From: Taklimakanibacter lacteus
GTDB taxonomy: Bacteria; Pseudomonadota; Alphaproteobacteria; Rhizobiales; Aestuariivirgaceae
DNA length: 64,000 nt
Direction of reading: 5' to 3'
Assembly: GCA_003576695.1 (NCBI GenBank)
Contig: QOZQ01000016.1
Location: 1-64,000 of the forward strand
Shown here: in pieces, positions 9,156 through 16,246 of the stretch
Layout of the letters: each line of letters starts with the position of its first letter
How positions within the stretch are numbered: position 1 is the stretch's first letter
Made by a program: the position numbers and the translations under genes
Notes under the pieces: model-generated
The model's input: the letters and a program-made list of their open reading frames with translations, nothing else
Told to the model about the DNA's origin: nothing
Database searches by the model: none

Positions 9156-9593
9156 ATGGCTCTCGACTATGACTACCCGGCAACCGGTTACAAACTCTCG
9201 CCACTGGTGGACCTTACCGCAAAGTCGGAACGCGAAAGGCTGAGCCCATCGGCGGTGCGGGCCTTCTTCAACATAATGAACCGTTGGGGTGTCCGCGATG
9301 AAGACGCCCGGATGCTCCTCGGCGGTATCTCCAATGGGCCGTTTTATGAGATGAAGAAAAAGTCAGAGCGTGTGCTCGACATCGACCGGCTGCAGCGGGT
9401 TTCGTATCTCGTCGGCATTTTCAAGGCGCTCAATGTGCTCTATTCGGAGAAGCTGGCCGATGCCTGGATACAGCTTCCGAACAGCAATCGGATCTTCGGG
9501 GGCCAGACGCCGCTCGCCTATATGATCAGGGGTGGCCTTCCAGCCATGCAAATCGTGCGCCGCCTGCTCGATGCCCGTCGAGGCGGCATGTGA
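9156..9593 (+). CDS. Xre/MbcA/ParS-type antitoxin (DUF2384 C-terminal domain)
   Basis: Predicted antitoxin that binds and blocks the RES toxin encoded next to it. It has 145 residues. The N-terminal half (about 25-80) is a helical Xre-like DNA-binding region. The C-terminal half (about 90-142) has the DUF2384 toxin-binding pattern, with LADAWIQLPNSNRIFGG and PLAYMIRGGLPAMQIVRRLLDARRGG. The start at 9156 is fixed by AGGAG inside the palindrome. It overlaps the toxin start by 4 bases (GTGA), as usual for co-translated pairs. Autorepression through the palindrome at 9129-9152 is inferred. Confidence 0.88.
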   Translation: MALDYDYPATGYKLSPLVDLTAKSERERLSPSAVRAFFNIMNRWGVRDEDARMLLGGISNGPFYEMKKKSERVLDIDRLQRVSYLVGIFKALNVLYSEKLADAWIQLPNSNRIFGGQTPLAYMIRGGLPAMQIVRRLLDARRGGM

Positions 9594-10276
9594 GCCTGCC
9601 TGCGATTTCTCTCCTTCGCCGGTACGACACGCACCGTCTAATCCCCTCCAAATACAGCCAGGGCGGCGACAGCGTACTGGCGCGGATCGCCGACGACGAT
9701 GCGCATCTGCGCGATATCTTCGATCTCGATCATGCGACCAACGAGCGGCTTCTTGCGGAGAACGATCGTCTTCCCGGCATCGATACGCACGAACTTGTCT
9801 TTGGCGTGCCATATTATCGGATCGTCAATGCCGCCTTTTGTCATGCGCATCCTCTCGGCAGCCGGTTCAATGATCCCGATCGCGGTGCCTGGTACGCGGC
9901 ATTCGAAGTGGAGAGCGCACGGGCGGAAGTGGCCTTTCACAAAGCGGTGGAGCTTGCCGAAGTCGGCTGGTTTCACGAAGAAGCGACATATGACGACTAT
10001 CTCGCAGACTTCAGCGCTGACTTCCACGACATACGGGATGACAAGGCGTTTGCGGATTGTCTTGCGGCCGACAGCTATGTCGCGTCGCAAGGACTTGCGC
10101 GGCAGTTGCTCGCCGCCGGCTCCCTCGGCGTGGTCTATCCAAGCGTTCGAAAGCAAAGTGGAACCTGTCTCGCCTGCTTCCGCCCGGCGCTCGTCATGAA
10201 TGTACGCAAGGACGCCACTCATGTTTTTCGTTGGGAAGGCAGGGCGGAGCCTGTCATCTCCACTGCGAAAGGGTGA
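9590..10276 (+). CDS. RES-domain toxin (predicted NAD+-degrading)
   Basis: RES-family proteins such as MbcT and RES of other bacteria deplete NAD+ by phosphorolysis or hydrolysis and arrest growth when free of antitoxin. The 228-residue protein begins at GTG 9590, overlapping the antitoxin stop. The RES core is visible as YRIVNAAFCHAHPLGSRFN, WYAAFEVESARAEVAFH (the conserved R...E pattern) and VVYPSVR with the conserved Ser. The length fits a full toxin, and no truncation or frameshift is seen. The role rests on family knowledge and gene pairing. Confidence 0.88.
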   Translation: MSLPAISLLRRYDTHRLIPSKYSQGGDSVLARIADDDAHLRDIFDLDHATNERLLAENDRLPGIDTHELVFGVPYYRIVNAAFCHAHPLGSRFNDPDRGAWYAAFEVESARAEVAFHKAVELAEVGWFHEEATYDDYLADFSADFHDIRDDKAFADCLAADSYVASQGLARQLLAAGSLGVVYPSVRKQSGTCLACFRPALVMNVRKDATHVFRWEGRAEPVISTAKG

Positions 10277-10286
10277 CGTAGCTTCT

Positions 10287-10304
10287 CTGTCATATGCCAG
10301 TCAT
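10287..10304 (+). promoter_or_regulatory. Predicted PHO box upstream of btaAB
   Basis: CTGTCAT (10287-10293), spacer ATGC, and CAGTCAT (10298-10304) give two 7-base direct repeats at 11-base periodicity, as in PhoB sites. It lies 54 bases before btaA ATG 10359. Betaine-lipid synthesis is phosphate-controlled in other alphaproteobacteria, so site and target agree. Confidence 0.75.
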
Positions 10305-10358
10305 GGAAACGCAGCATAGGCTTTTGCGGATCTGATGCCATGACGGAGAGAATCAGCG

Positions 10359-11603
10359 ATGACTGCCATAACCGCCGACAGTGAGCTTTCCTCTGCCGAC
10401 GCCCTCAAAGCAGCCGTCCACCAGCACCGGGCCATATCGCTCAATGGCATGCTCGAAAGGCTGTTCACCATGGCCTTTGGCGGGCTCGTCTATCCGCAGA
10501 TCTGGGAAGACCCGGTCGTTGATCTCGATGCCATGGAGCTTCAGGAGAACCACCGCATCATCACCATCGCGTCGGGCGGCTGCAACGCGCTTTCCTACAT
10601 GACCGCCAGGCCCGAAAGCCTCATCGCCGTCGATCTCAATCCCGCCCATATCGCGCTGACCCGGCTCAAGCTCGCCGCGGCCCGCCATCTGCCCGTCTAT
10701 GAGCAGTTCCGCCGCTTCTTCGCCGATGCCGACAGCCATGCCAACACCTCCGCCTATCGCACCTGGCTCAGGCCCCATCTCGATGCCGACACGCAGCGTT
10801 ATTGGGACAAGAAGCGGGTCAATGGCCGCCCGCGCATCGACATGTTCGCCAAGCGCTTCTACCGCCATGGCCTGCTCGGCCGCTTCATCGGCGTCGCCCA
10901 TCTGGTGGCGCGCCTGTATGGCGTCCGCCCCGAGACCATCCTCAACATGGCCGATCTGGCCGAGCAGCGCATCTTCTTCGACGATCACATCGCGCCCATC
11001 TTCGACAAGCGCCTGGTGCGCTGGCTCACCGGCCGCAAGCTGTCGCTCTATGGCCTCGGCATCCCGCCGGCGCAGTATGAAAAGCTGGCCGGCGGGCGCA
11101 CGATGTCGGAAGTGCTGATCGAGCGCCTGCGCAAGCTCGCCTGCGATTTTCCGCTGAACGAGAATTATTTCGCCTGGCAGGCCTTTGCCCGGCGCTACGA
11201 TACGGGTGCGGAGGCGGCGCTGCCGCCCTATCTGCAGCGCGAGCATTTCTCCGCCATCAAGCGCGGCGCCGAGCGGATCACGCCCTTCCTCGGCTCGTTC
11301 ACGGCCTGCCTTCAGGCCCATCCCGCTGAAAGCCTCGACCGCTATGTGCTGCTCGATGCGCAGGACTGGATGACGGACGAGCAGCTCACCGAGCTCTGGG
11401 GTGAGATCACCCGCACGGCGCGTCCCGGCGCCCGGGTCATCTTCCGCACCGCCGGCGAAGCGACGATCCTGCCCGGACGGGTCACGGCGGATATCCTCGA
11501 CAAATGGACCTACGAGGCCGAGCGCTCGCGCATCCTGGGCTTCATGGACCGTTCCGCCATCTATGGCGGCTTCCATCTCTATCAGCTCAAGGCGCAAGAC
11601 TGA
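10359..11603 (+). CDS. btaA: S-adenosylmethionine:diacylglycerol 3-amino-3-carboxypropyl transferase
   Basis: First enzyme of betaine-lipid synthesis: it moves the 3-amino-3-carboxypropyl group of SAM to diacylglycerol, giving diacylglyceryl homoserine, at the inner membrane face. The 414-residue protein matches DUF3419/BtaA in length. It shows FGGLVYPQIWEDPVVDLDAM near the N-terminus, the SAM-site region IITIASGGCNALSYM with IAVDLNPAHIALTRLK, and the C-terminal YVLLDAQDWMTDEQL block. GGAGAG precedes ATG 10359. btaB follows with one base between stop and start. The PHO box upstream suggests PhoB control, so that the pathway would replace phospholipid under phosphate limitation. Confidence 0.93.
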   Translation: MTAITADSELSSADALKAAVHQHRAISLNGMLERLFTMAFGGLVYPQIWEDPVVDLDAMELQENHRIITIASGGCNALSYMTARPESLIAVDLNPAHIALTRLKLAAARHLPVYEQFRRFFADADSHANTSAYRTWLRPHLDADTQRYWDKKRVNGRPRIDMFAKRFYRHGLLGRFIGVAHLVARLYGVRPETILNMADLAEQRIFFDDHIAPIFDKRLVRWLTGRKLSLYGLGIPPAQYEKLAGGRTMSEVLIERLRKLACDFPLNENYFAWQAFARRYDTGAEAALPPYLQREHFSAIKRGAERITPFLGSFTACLQAHPAESLDRYVLLDAQDWMTDEQLTELWGEITRTARPGARVIFRTAGEATILPGRVTADILDKWTYEAERSRILGFMDRSAIYGGFHLYQLKAQD

Positions 11604-11604
11604 C

Positions 11605-12264
11605 ATGGACGTCCGGCATGGCGACCTGATGGACCGCATCTATCGCCACCAGCGGCATATCTATGACCTGACGCGCAAATACTATCTGCTCGGGCGCGAC
11701 GAGCTGATCGCGGCCCTGACGCCACCCGGCCAGGGCAGCGTGCTCGAGATCGGCTGCGGCACGGGACGCAATCTTCTGGCCGTGCGCCGGCGCTACCCGA
11801 AAGCGCATCTCTATGGCCTCGACATCTCGGAAGAGATGCTGGTCACGGCGCGGCAGAATTCTCTTGGCCGAAACATCGCCTATGCCAAGGCCGACGCGGC
11901 CGATTTCGACCCGATGGAGCTCTTCGGCGAGGCGAGCTTCGATCGCATCTTCATTTCCTACGCGCTATCGATGATCCCGTCCTGGCAGGCGGTGCTGGCC
12001 TCGGCCGCCAAGATGCTGGCGCCGGGGGGCGAGTTGCATGTGGTGGATTTCGGGCAACAGGAAAAGCTGCCGCGCGCGTTCCGTACCGCCTTGCGCGCAT
12101 GGCTCGCCAAATTCCACGTGACGCCGAGAGCGCATTTGCGCGAGGTGGTCGAGCAACTGGCGCGGCAAAGCGGGGCCAAGGTCGAGTTCGCAGTCCTCAG
12201 GGGCGGCTATGCCTGGCGGCTCGTGCTGAGGCGGGCGACGATCGAAGAGCGTAGCGCGGCCTGA
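11605..12264 (+). CDS. btaB: Diacylglyceryl homoserine N-methyltransferase
   Basis: Second betaine-lipid enzyme: three SAM-dependent N-methylations give diacylglyceryl-N,N,N-trimethylhomoserine. The protein is 219 residues from ATG 11605. The SAM motif VLEIGCGTGRNL (46-57) is followed by YGLDISEEMLVTAR, typical of class I methyltransferases. The start lies directly after the btaA stop; the longer in-frame start at 11401 lies inside btaA and is rejected. Gene order and length match the btaAB operons of Sinorhizobium and Rhodobacter. Confidence 0.9.
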   Translation: MDVRHGDLMDRIYRHQRHIYDLTRKYYLLGRDELIAALTPPGQGSVLEIGCGTGRNLLAVRRRYPKAHLYGLDISEEMLVTARQNSLGRNIAYAKADAADFDPMELFGEASFDRIFISYALSMIPSWQAVLASAAKMLAPGGELHVVDFGQQEKLPRAFRTALRAWLAKFHVTPRAHLREVVEQLARQSGAKVEFAVLRGGYAWRLVLRRATIEERSAA

Positions 12265-12279
12265 GGGGCACTCTCCTTA

Positions 12280-12388
12280 ATTTCGTCACCCCGGCGAAAG
12301 CCGGGGCCCATTAAATGGGTGAAGCGCGGGCAGCGCCGCCCGGCTGATTCCAGTCAATGGGTCCCGGCTTTCGCCGGGATGACGGCAC
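12280..12388 (+). repeat. Inverted CACCCCGGCGAAAGCCGGGG repeat pair
   Basis: A CGTCACCCCGGCGAAAGCCGG unit near 12286 and its inverted partner CCGGCTTTCGCCGGGATGACG near 12364 face each other over about 55 bases. Each is itself a small hairpin. This is a very common alphaproteobacterial intergenic repeat. It lies between btaB and marC and could end btaAB transcription. Confidence 0.75.
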
Positions 12389-12437
12389 AAGTGCCGTCAC
12401 TTGTAACTTCTCGCGAATTCATCTCTATTTGCCCCGC

Positions 12438-13130
12438 ATGTGGGTGTTCAGCGGCACGATCGACAGTTTTCTCATCGCCTTTCCGGCGCTGTTCTCGATC
12501 GTCAATCCGCTCGGCATCGCGCTGATCTTCCACCAGGTGACGGCGGGCGCGAGCCCGTCCGAGCGGCGGGCGCTGGCCTGGCGGGTGGCGGCCTATTCAC
12601 TGGGCGTCATGCTGGTCTCGCTGTGGGCGGGAGCGACGCTTATCGGCTTTTTCGGCGTGTCGCTTGCCGCACTCAGGGTCGCGGGCGGCCTCGTCGTGGC
12701 GGTGAGGGCCTGGGAGATGCTGTCGGCGCCGGAGCAGAATGAGGGCCGCAAGCAGGAGCAGGCGGCGAGCGCGCGCGGCACCAGCGATGAAGCCTTCTTT
12801 CCGCTGACCATGCCGCTCACCACCGGGCCCGGCACCATCTCGGTCGCCATTGCGCTGAGCGCCAACCAGCCCAAATACGCCCACACATTCGATCTCATAC
12901 CGTTCTTTGCCGGCGTGTCCGGCGGCGCGCTGGCGGTCGCCCTCACTATCGGGCTCGTCTATGCTTCGGCCGACCGGGTCGTGTCACTGCTCGGCCAAGG
13001 CGGCTCGCGGGTGGTGACGCGCATGTCGGCCTTCCTGCTTCTGTGCATCGGCGTGCAGATCTGCCTCACCGGCGTGCAGGAGGCGCTGACACCGCTGTTC
13101 ACCGCGCGCATCATGCCATCCCATGTGTAG
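12438..13130 (+). CDS. MarC-family integral membrane protein
   Basis: Inner-membrane protein of the MarC/UPF0056 family, 230 residues, with about six hydrophobic helices. Their function is not established; the early link to multiple antibiotic resistance was not upheld. Family features are ALFSIVNPLGIALIFHQVT near the N-terminus and FPLTMPLTTGPGTISVAIALS in the middle. ATG 12438 is chosen because the protein then begins at the first membrane helix; the frame stays open from 12357 through repeat DNA. It is followed 9 bases later by the hydrolase gene. Confidence 0.85.
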   Translation: MWVFSGTIDSFLIAFPALFSIVNPLGIALIFHQVTAGASPSERRALAWRVAAYSLGVMLVSLWAGATLIGFFGVSLAALRVAGGLVVAVRAWEMLSAPEQNEGRKQEQAASARGTSDEAFFPLTMPLTTGPGTISVAIALSANQPKYAHTFDLIPFFAGVSGGALAVALTIGLVYASADRVVSLLGQGGSRVVTRMSAFLLLCIGVQICLTGVQEALTPLFTARIMPSHV

Positions 13131-13139
13131 GAGAGATGA

Positions 13140-13970
13140 ATGATGTTTCCGGCCGTCACCGATTGGGATGATGCCTACACGAATGGCGCCCATATTGCGG
13201 GAGGCGACAGCTATCCGCCGCGCTGGGCGGAAGCGGCCGAAGGCTTCCGCCGGACCATGGCGGCGAGCGGACGGGCGCGGCTTGACCTCGCCTATGGTCC
13301 GAAGCCCCGCAACAAGCTCGATCTCTTCCTGCCGGAGGCCGCGCCGCGCGGTCTGTTCGTCTTCGTCCATGGCGGCTACTGGATGCGCTTCGACAAATCC
13401 TCCTGGTCGCATCTGGCCAAAGGCGCCGTCGAGCGCGGCTTCGCCGTGGCGATGCCGGCCTATACGCTGTGCCCGGAGATCCGCATCGGCGGCATCGTCC
13501 GCGAGATCGGCGATGCGATCGGCTTTGCGGCCAGGGAGATCGCAGGCCCGATCCATCTTGCCGGTCATTCGGCCGGCGGGCATCTCGTCTCGCGCATGCT
13601 GGCGGTGCCGAGCCCGCCTGGCGAAGAGGTCAGCTGGCGCATCGCCCATGTCGTGTCGATCTCGGGCGTGCATGATCTGCGACCGATCATGAAGACCCAG
13701 ATGAACGCGACGCTGAAGATCGATGCGACAGAAGCCAAAGCGGAAAGCCCGTGCCTGCTCGAGCCCCGCCCCGATGCGAAGCTCACCTGCTGGGTAGGGG
13801 CGGGCGAGCGCGCCGAATTCATCCGGCAGAATGCGCTGCTGGCCAATGTCTGGCGCGGGCTGGGGGCCCAGACCGCCACCGTGGTCGAGGACAACCGCCA
13901 CCATTTCAATGTGATCGACGGGCTTGCCGAAGCGGGCTCGCCGCTGACAAGAGCCTTATTCGCAACGTGA
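13140..13970 (+). CDS. Alpha/beta hydrolase, kynurenine formamidase-like
   Basis: A 276-residue alpha/beta-hydrolase. HGGYW (77-81) forms the oxyanion-hole motif typical of arylformamidase/kynurenine formamidase and related carbamoyl or formyl hydrolases. GHSAGG (142-147) holds the nucleophile Ser144, and a C-terminal His lies in DNRHHFNVIDGL. The family cleaves N-formyl or ester bonds in small molecules. No other tryptophan-catabolism gene is near, so kynurenine as substrate is only a possibility. It begins 9 bases after marC with AGGAGAG upstream. Confidence 0.82.
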   Translation: MMFPAVTDWDDAYTNGAHIAGGDSYPPRWAEAAEGFRRTMAASGRARLDLAYGPKPRNKLDLFLPEAAPRGLFVFVHGGYWMRFDKSSWSHLAKGAVERGFAVAMPAYTLCPEIRIGGIVREIGDAIGFAAREIAGPIHLAGHSAGGHLVSRMLAVPSPPGEEVSWRIAHVVSISGVHDLRPIMKTQMNATLKIDATEAKAESPCLLEPRPDAKLTCWVGAGERAEFIRQNALLANVWRGLGAQTATVVEDNRHHFNVIDGLAEAGSPLTRALFAT

Positions 13971-14002
13971 TTGCCGCTTACACTGGTTTTCAGGAGGCGT
14001 TC

Positions 14003-14131
14003 ATGACCAGCAACCCCAAACCGCAGGGCGTGCCGCCCAACGAGCCGCGCCCGATGCCGGCACCTGAGCCGCCGCGTCCTTCGCCCATACCTGGCAGCCA
14101 GCCGGAAGAGCCCAAGCCGCGGCCGAATTGA
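14003..14131 (+). CDS. Small proline-rich protein, 42 residues
   Basis: A short frame from ATG 14003 with a strong CAGGAGG at 13991-13997. The protein is about one third proline with Glu, Asn and Ser, and has no hydrophobic segment, so it is probably unstructured and cytosolic. I do not recognise a family. The good ribosome site and spacing argue for a real gene, but it is short and compositionally simple. It lies 32 bases after the hydrolase gene and could be co-transcribed with it. Confidence 0.5.
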   Translation: MTSNPKPQGVPPNEPRPMPAPEPPRPSPIPGSQPEEPKPRPN

Positions 14132-14176
14132 GCTTCGACCATTGCCGGGGAAGGCCCGGCAGGCCATTGCCTTTGC

Positions 14177-14214
14177 CCATTTCCTTGTTGTACATTCGTT
14201 CAACAAGGAAATGG
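14177..14214 (+). promoter_or_regulatory. 38-bp inverted repeat, predicted operator shared with the 31421 operon
   Basis: Two perfect 14-base arms (14177-14190 and 14201-14214) flank a 10-base centre, TACATTCGTT. The inner 30 bases (14181-14210, arms TTCCTTGTTG and CAACAAGGAA) match the element at 31427-31456 at 27 of 30 positions, in the same orientation and at the same 5-base distance from the start codon. The right arm contains the AAGGAA ribosome site, so a bound repressor would block both transcription and translation start. The linked TetR gene at 23542 is the best candidate binder. Confidence 0.75.
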
Positions 14215-14215
14215 C

Positions 14216-16246
14216 ATGTTCAACCCCCGCTATGCAAGGCTGTTCGATGAGGTGAGGATCGGGCCGAAGACGGCGCCGAACCGCTTTTTCCAGACGCCGC
14301 ATGCGAGCGGCATGGGCTGGCGGGCGCCCAAGGCCTCAGCCGCTCTGCGCGGCATCAAGGCAGAGGGTGGCTGGGGCGTGGTCTCGACCGAATATTGCTC
14401 GATCCACCCGTCGTCCGATGACTTTCCCTTCGGCTATCTCTCGCTGTGGGACGAGGACGATGTGCGGGCCCTGGCCAGGATCGCCGATGCCATCCATGAG
14501 CATGGCAGCCTCGCCGCGGTCGAGCTCTGGCATGGCGGCTTCCATGCCAATAACCGGCTGACGCGCGAGCCCTTGCTCTCGCCCTCCGGCCAGCGCGCCC
14601 ATTTCATCCAGCCGATGGCGGCGCGTGCCATGGACAAGGCCGATATCGCCGAGTTCCGCGCCTGGCAGAGCGAGGCAGCGGCGCGCGCCAGGCGGGCAGG
14701 CTTCGATATCGTCTATGTCTATGCCGGCCATGATTATCTGCCGCTGCAGTTCCTGTCGCGGCGCACCAACCGGCGTCTCGACGAATATGGCGGCTCGATC
14801 GAGAACCGCACGCGGCTGATCAGCCAGATGATCGAGGATACGCGGGACGCCGTGAAGGGCGATTGCGCGGTGGCGCTTAGGCTCGCGGTCGATGAGCTGC
14901 ACGGGCCCCGGGGCATCACCCATGACGGGGAAGCGCGCGACATCGTCGCCACGCTCGCCGAGCTTCCCGATCTCTGGGATGTGAATGTGGCGGGGGCACT
15001 CGGAAATGATTCCAGGAGCGCCCGCTTCTCGGATGAAGGTTTCCAGGAAAGCTATGTCGCCTTCGTCAAGAAGCTGACCACGAAGCCGGTCGTAGGCGTC
15101 GGGCGCTTCACCTCGCCCGACATGATGCTGAGCCAGCTCAGGCGCGGCATCCTCGATTTCATCGGGGCGGCGAGGCCCTCGATTGCCGATCCGTTCCTGC
15201 CCCTCAAGATCAGGGAGGGACGCGAGGACGAGATCCGCGAATGCATCGGCTGCAATATCTGCCGGGCGGCGAACAACGAGGCCGTGCCGATCCGCTGCAC
15301 CCAGAATCCCACCATGGGCGAGGAATGGCGGCGCGGCTGGCATCCCGAGCAGATCGCGCCCGGACGCTCCGACAAGAGCGTGCTGGTGGTGGGCGCAGGT
15401 CCAGCCGGGCTTGAATGCGCCCTGGCGCTTGGCCGGCGCGGCCATCAGGTGGCGCTGGCCGAGGCCGGCCGGGAATTGGGCGGCCGCGTCCTGTTCGAGG
15501 CGCGCCTGCCGGGCCTCCAGAGCTGGATCCGGGTGCGCGACTGGCGCCAGCACATGATCGGCAAGCTCGCCAATATCTCGGTCTATCGCGAAAGCCCGAT
15601 GACCGCGGGAGACATCGCGGATTTCGGGGCCGATCATGTCGTCCTCGCCACAGGCGGAAGCTGGCGGCGCGACGGCATTGGCGGAGCCGGCGAGGAACCG
15701 CTCGCGCTTGCCGATGATGAGATGATCTTCACCCCCGATGATCTCGACCGGCTGCCGGTGAAGCCTGCATCGATCGTCATTTATGACGATGATCACTATG
15801 CGGTGGGCAGCGCTTTGGCCGAGATGCTGCGGGCGAGGGGCCACAGAGTGACCTATGCCACGCCGCTGCCGGTCGTCTCGTCCTGGACGCAAATGACCGA
15901 TGAGCAGGGATTCATCCAGGCACGGCTGATGACGATGGATGTCGGGCTCGTCCTGTCGCATCGTTTGATGGGTGTCGCCGGCGGAAAGCCGCAATTCGCC
16001 TGCATCCACACGGGACGGCCTTTGGAGCTTTCCTGCGATGCGCTGCTGCTGGTGACGGGCAGGGTGCCCCAGGATGCGCTCTATCACGCGCTCGCAGGCT
16101 TGATGCCCGACGGCGCGGTGAGCCGCATCGGCGACTGCCTGGCGCCGTCCCATATTGCCGATGCGGTGTTTTCCGGCCATCGCTTCGCGCGCGAATTCGG
16201 CGAGGACCGGACAGCCGTCCCCAGACGAGAAAGGCCAGAGCCATGA
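14216..16246 (+). CDS. Trimethylamine/dimethylamine dehydrogenase-like iron-sulfur flavoprotein
   Basis: A 676-residue protein of the old-yellow-enzyme-type TIM barrel plus [4Fe-4S] plus nucleotide-binding family. Cys343, 346, 349 and 361 (CIGCNIC...CTQN) form the cluster site, followed by GEEWRRGWHPE as in trimethylamine dehydrogenase. VLVVGAGPAGLE (about 388-399) is the dinucleotide fold. Tyr60 and the YVYAGHDYLPLQF active-site segment are kept. By comparison with trimethylamine dehydrogenase as I remember it, position 30, the flavin-linking Cys, is Ala here (TPHASG), and the Trp264 and Trp355 positions are Leu and Asn. FMN is therefore probably not covalently held, and the substrate is likely not trimethylamine. 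It overlaps the MttB-family gene by 4 bases. Confidence 0.87.
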   Translation: MFNPRYARLFDEVRIGPKTAPNRFFQTPHASGMGWRAPKASAALRGIKAEGGWGVVSTEYCSIHPSSDDFPFGYLSLWDEDDVRALARIADAIHEHGSLAAVELWHGGFHANNRLTREPLLSPSGQRAHFIQPMAARAMDKADIAEFRAWQSEAAARARRAGFDIVYVYAGHDYLPLQFLSRRTNRRLDEYGGSIENRTRLISQMIEDTRDAVKGDCAVALRLAVDELHGPRGITHDGEARDIVATLAELPDLWDVNVAGALGNDSRSARFSDEGFQESYVAFVKKLTTKPVVGVGRFTSPDMMLSQLRRGILDFIGAARPSIADPFLPLKIREGREDEIRECIGCNICRAANNEAVPIRCTQNPTMGEEWRRGWHPEQIAPGRSDKSVLVVGAGPAGLECALALGRRGHQVALAEAGRELGGRVLFEARLPGLQSWIRVRDWRQHMIGKLANISVYRESPMTAGDIADFGADHVVLATGGSWRRDGIGGAGEEPLALADDEMIFTPDDLDRLPVKPASIVIYDDDHYAVGSALAEMLRARGHRVTYATPLPVVSSWTQMTDEQGFIQARLMTMDVGLVLSHRLMGVAGGKPQFACIHTGRPLELSCDALLLVTGRVPQDALYHALAGLMPDGAVSRIGDCLAPSHIADAVFSGHRFAREFGEDRTAVPRRERPEP

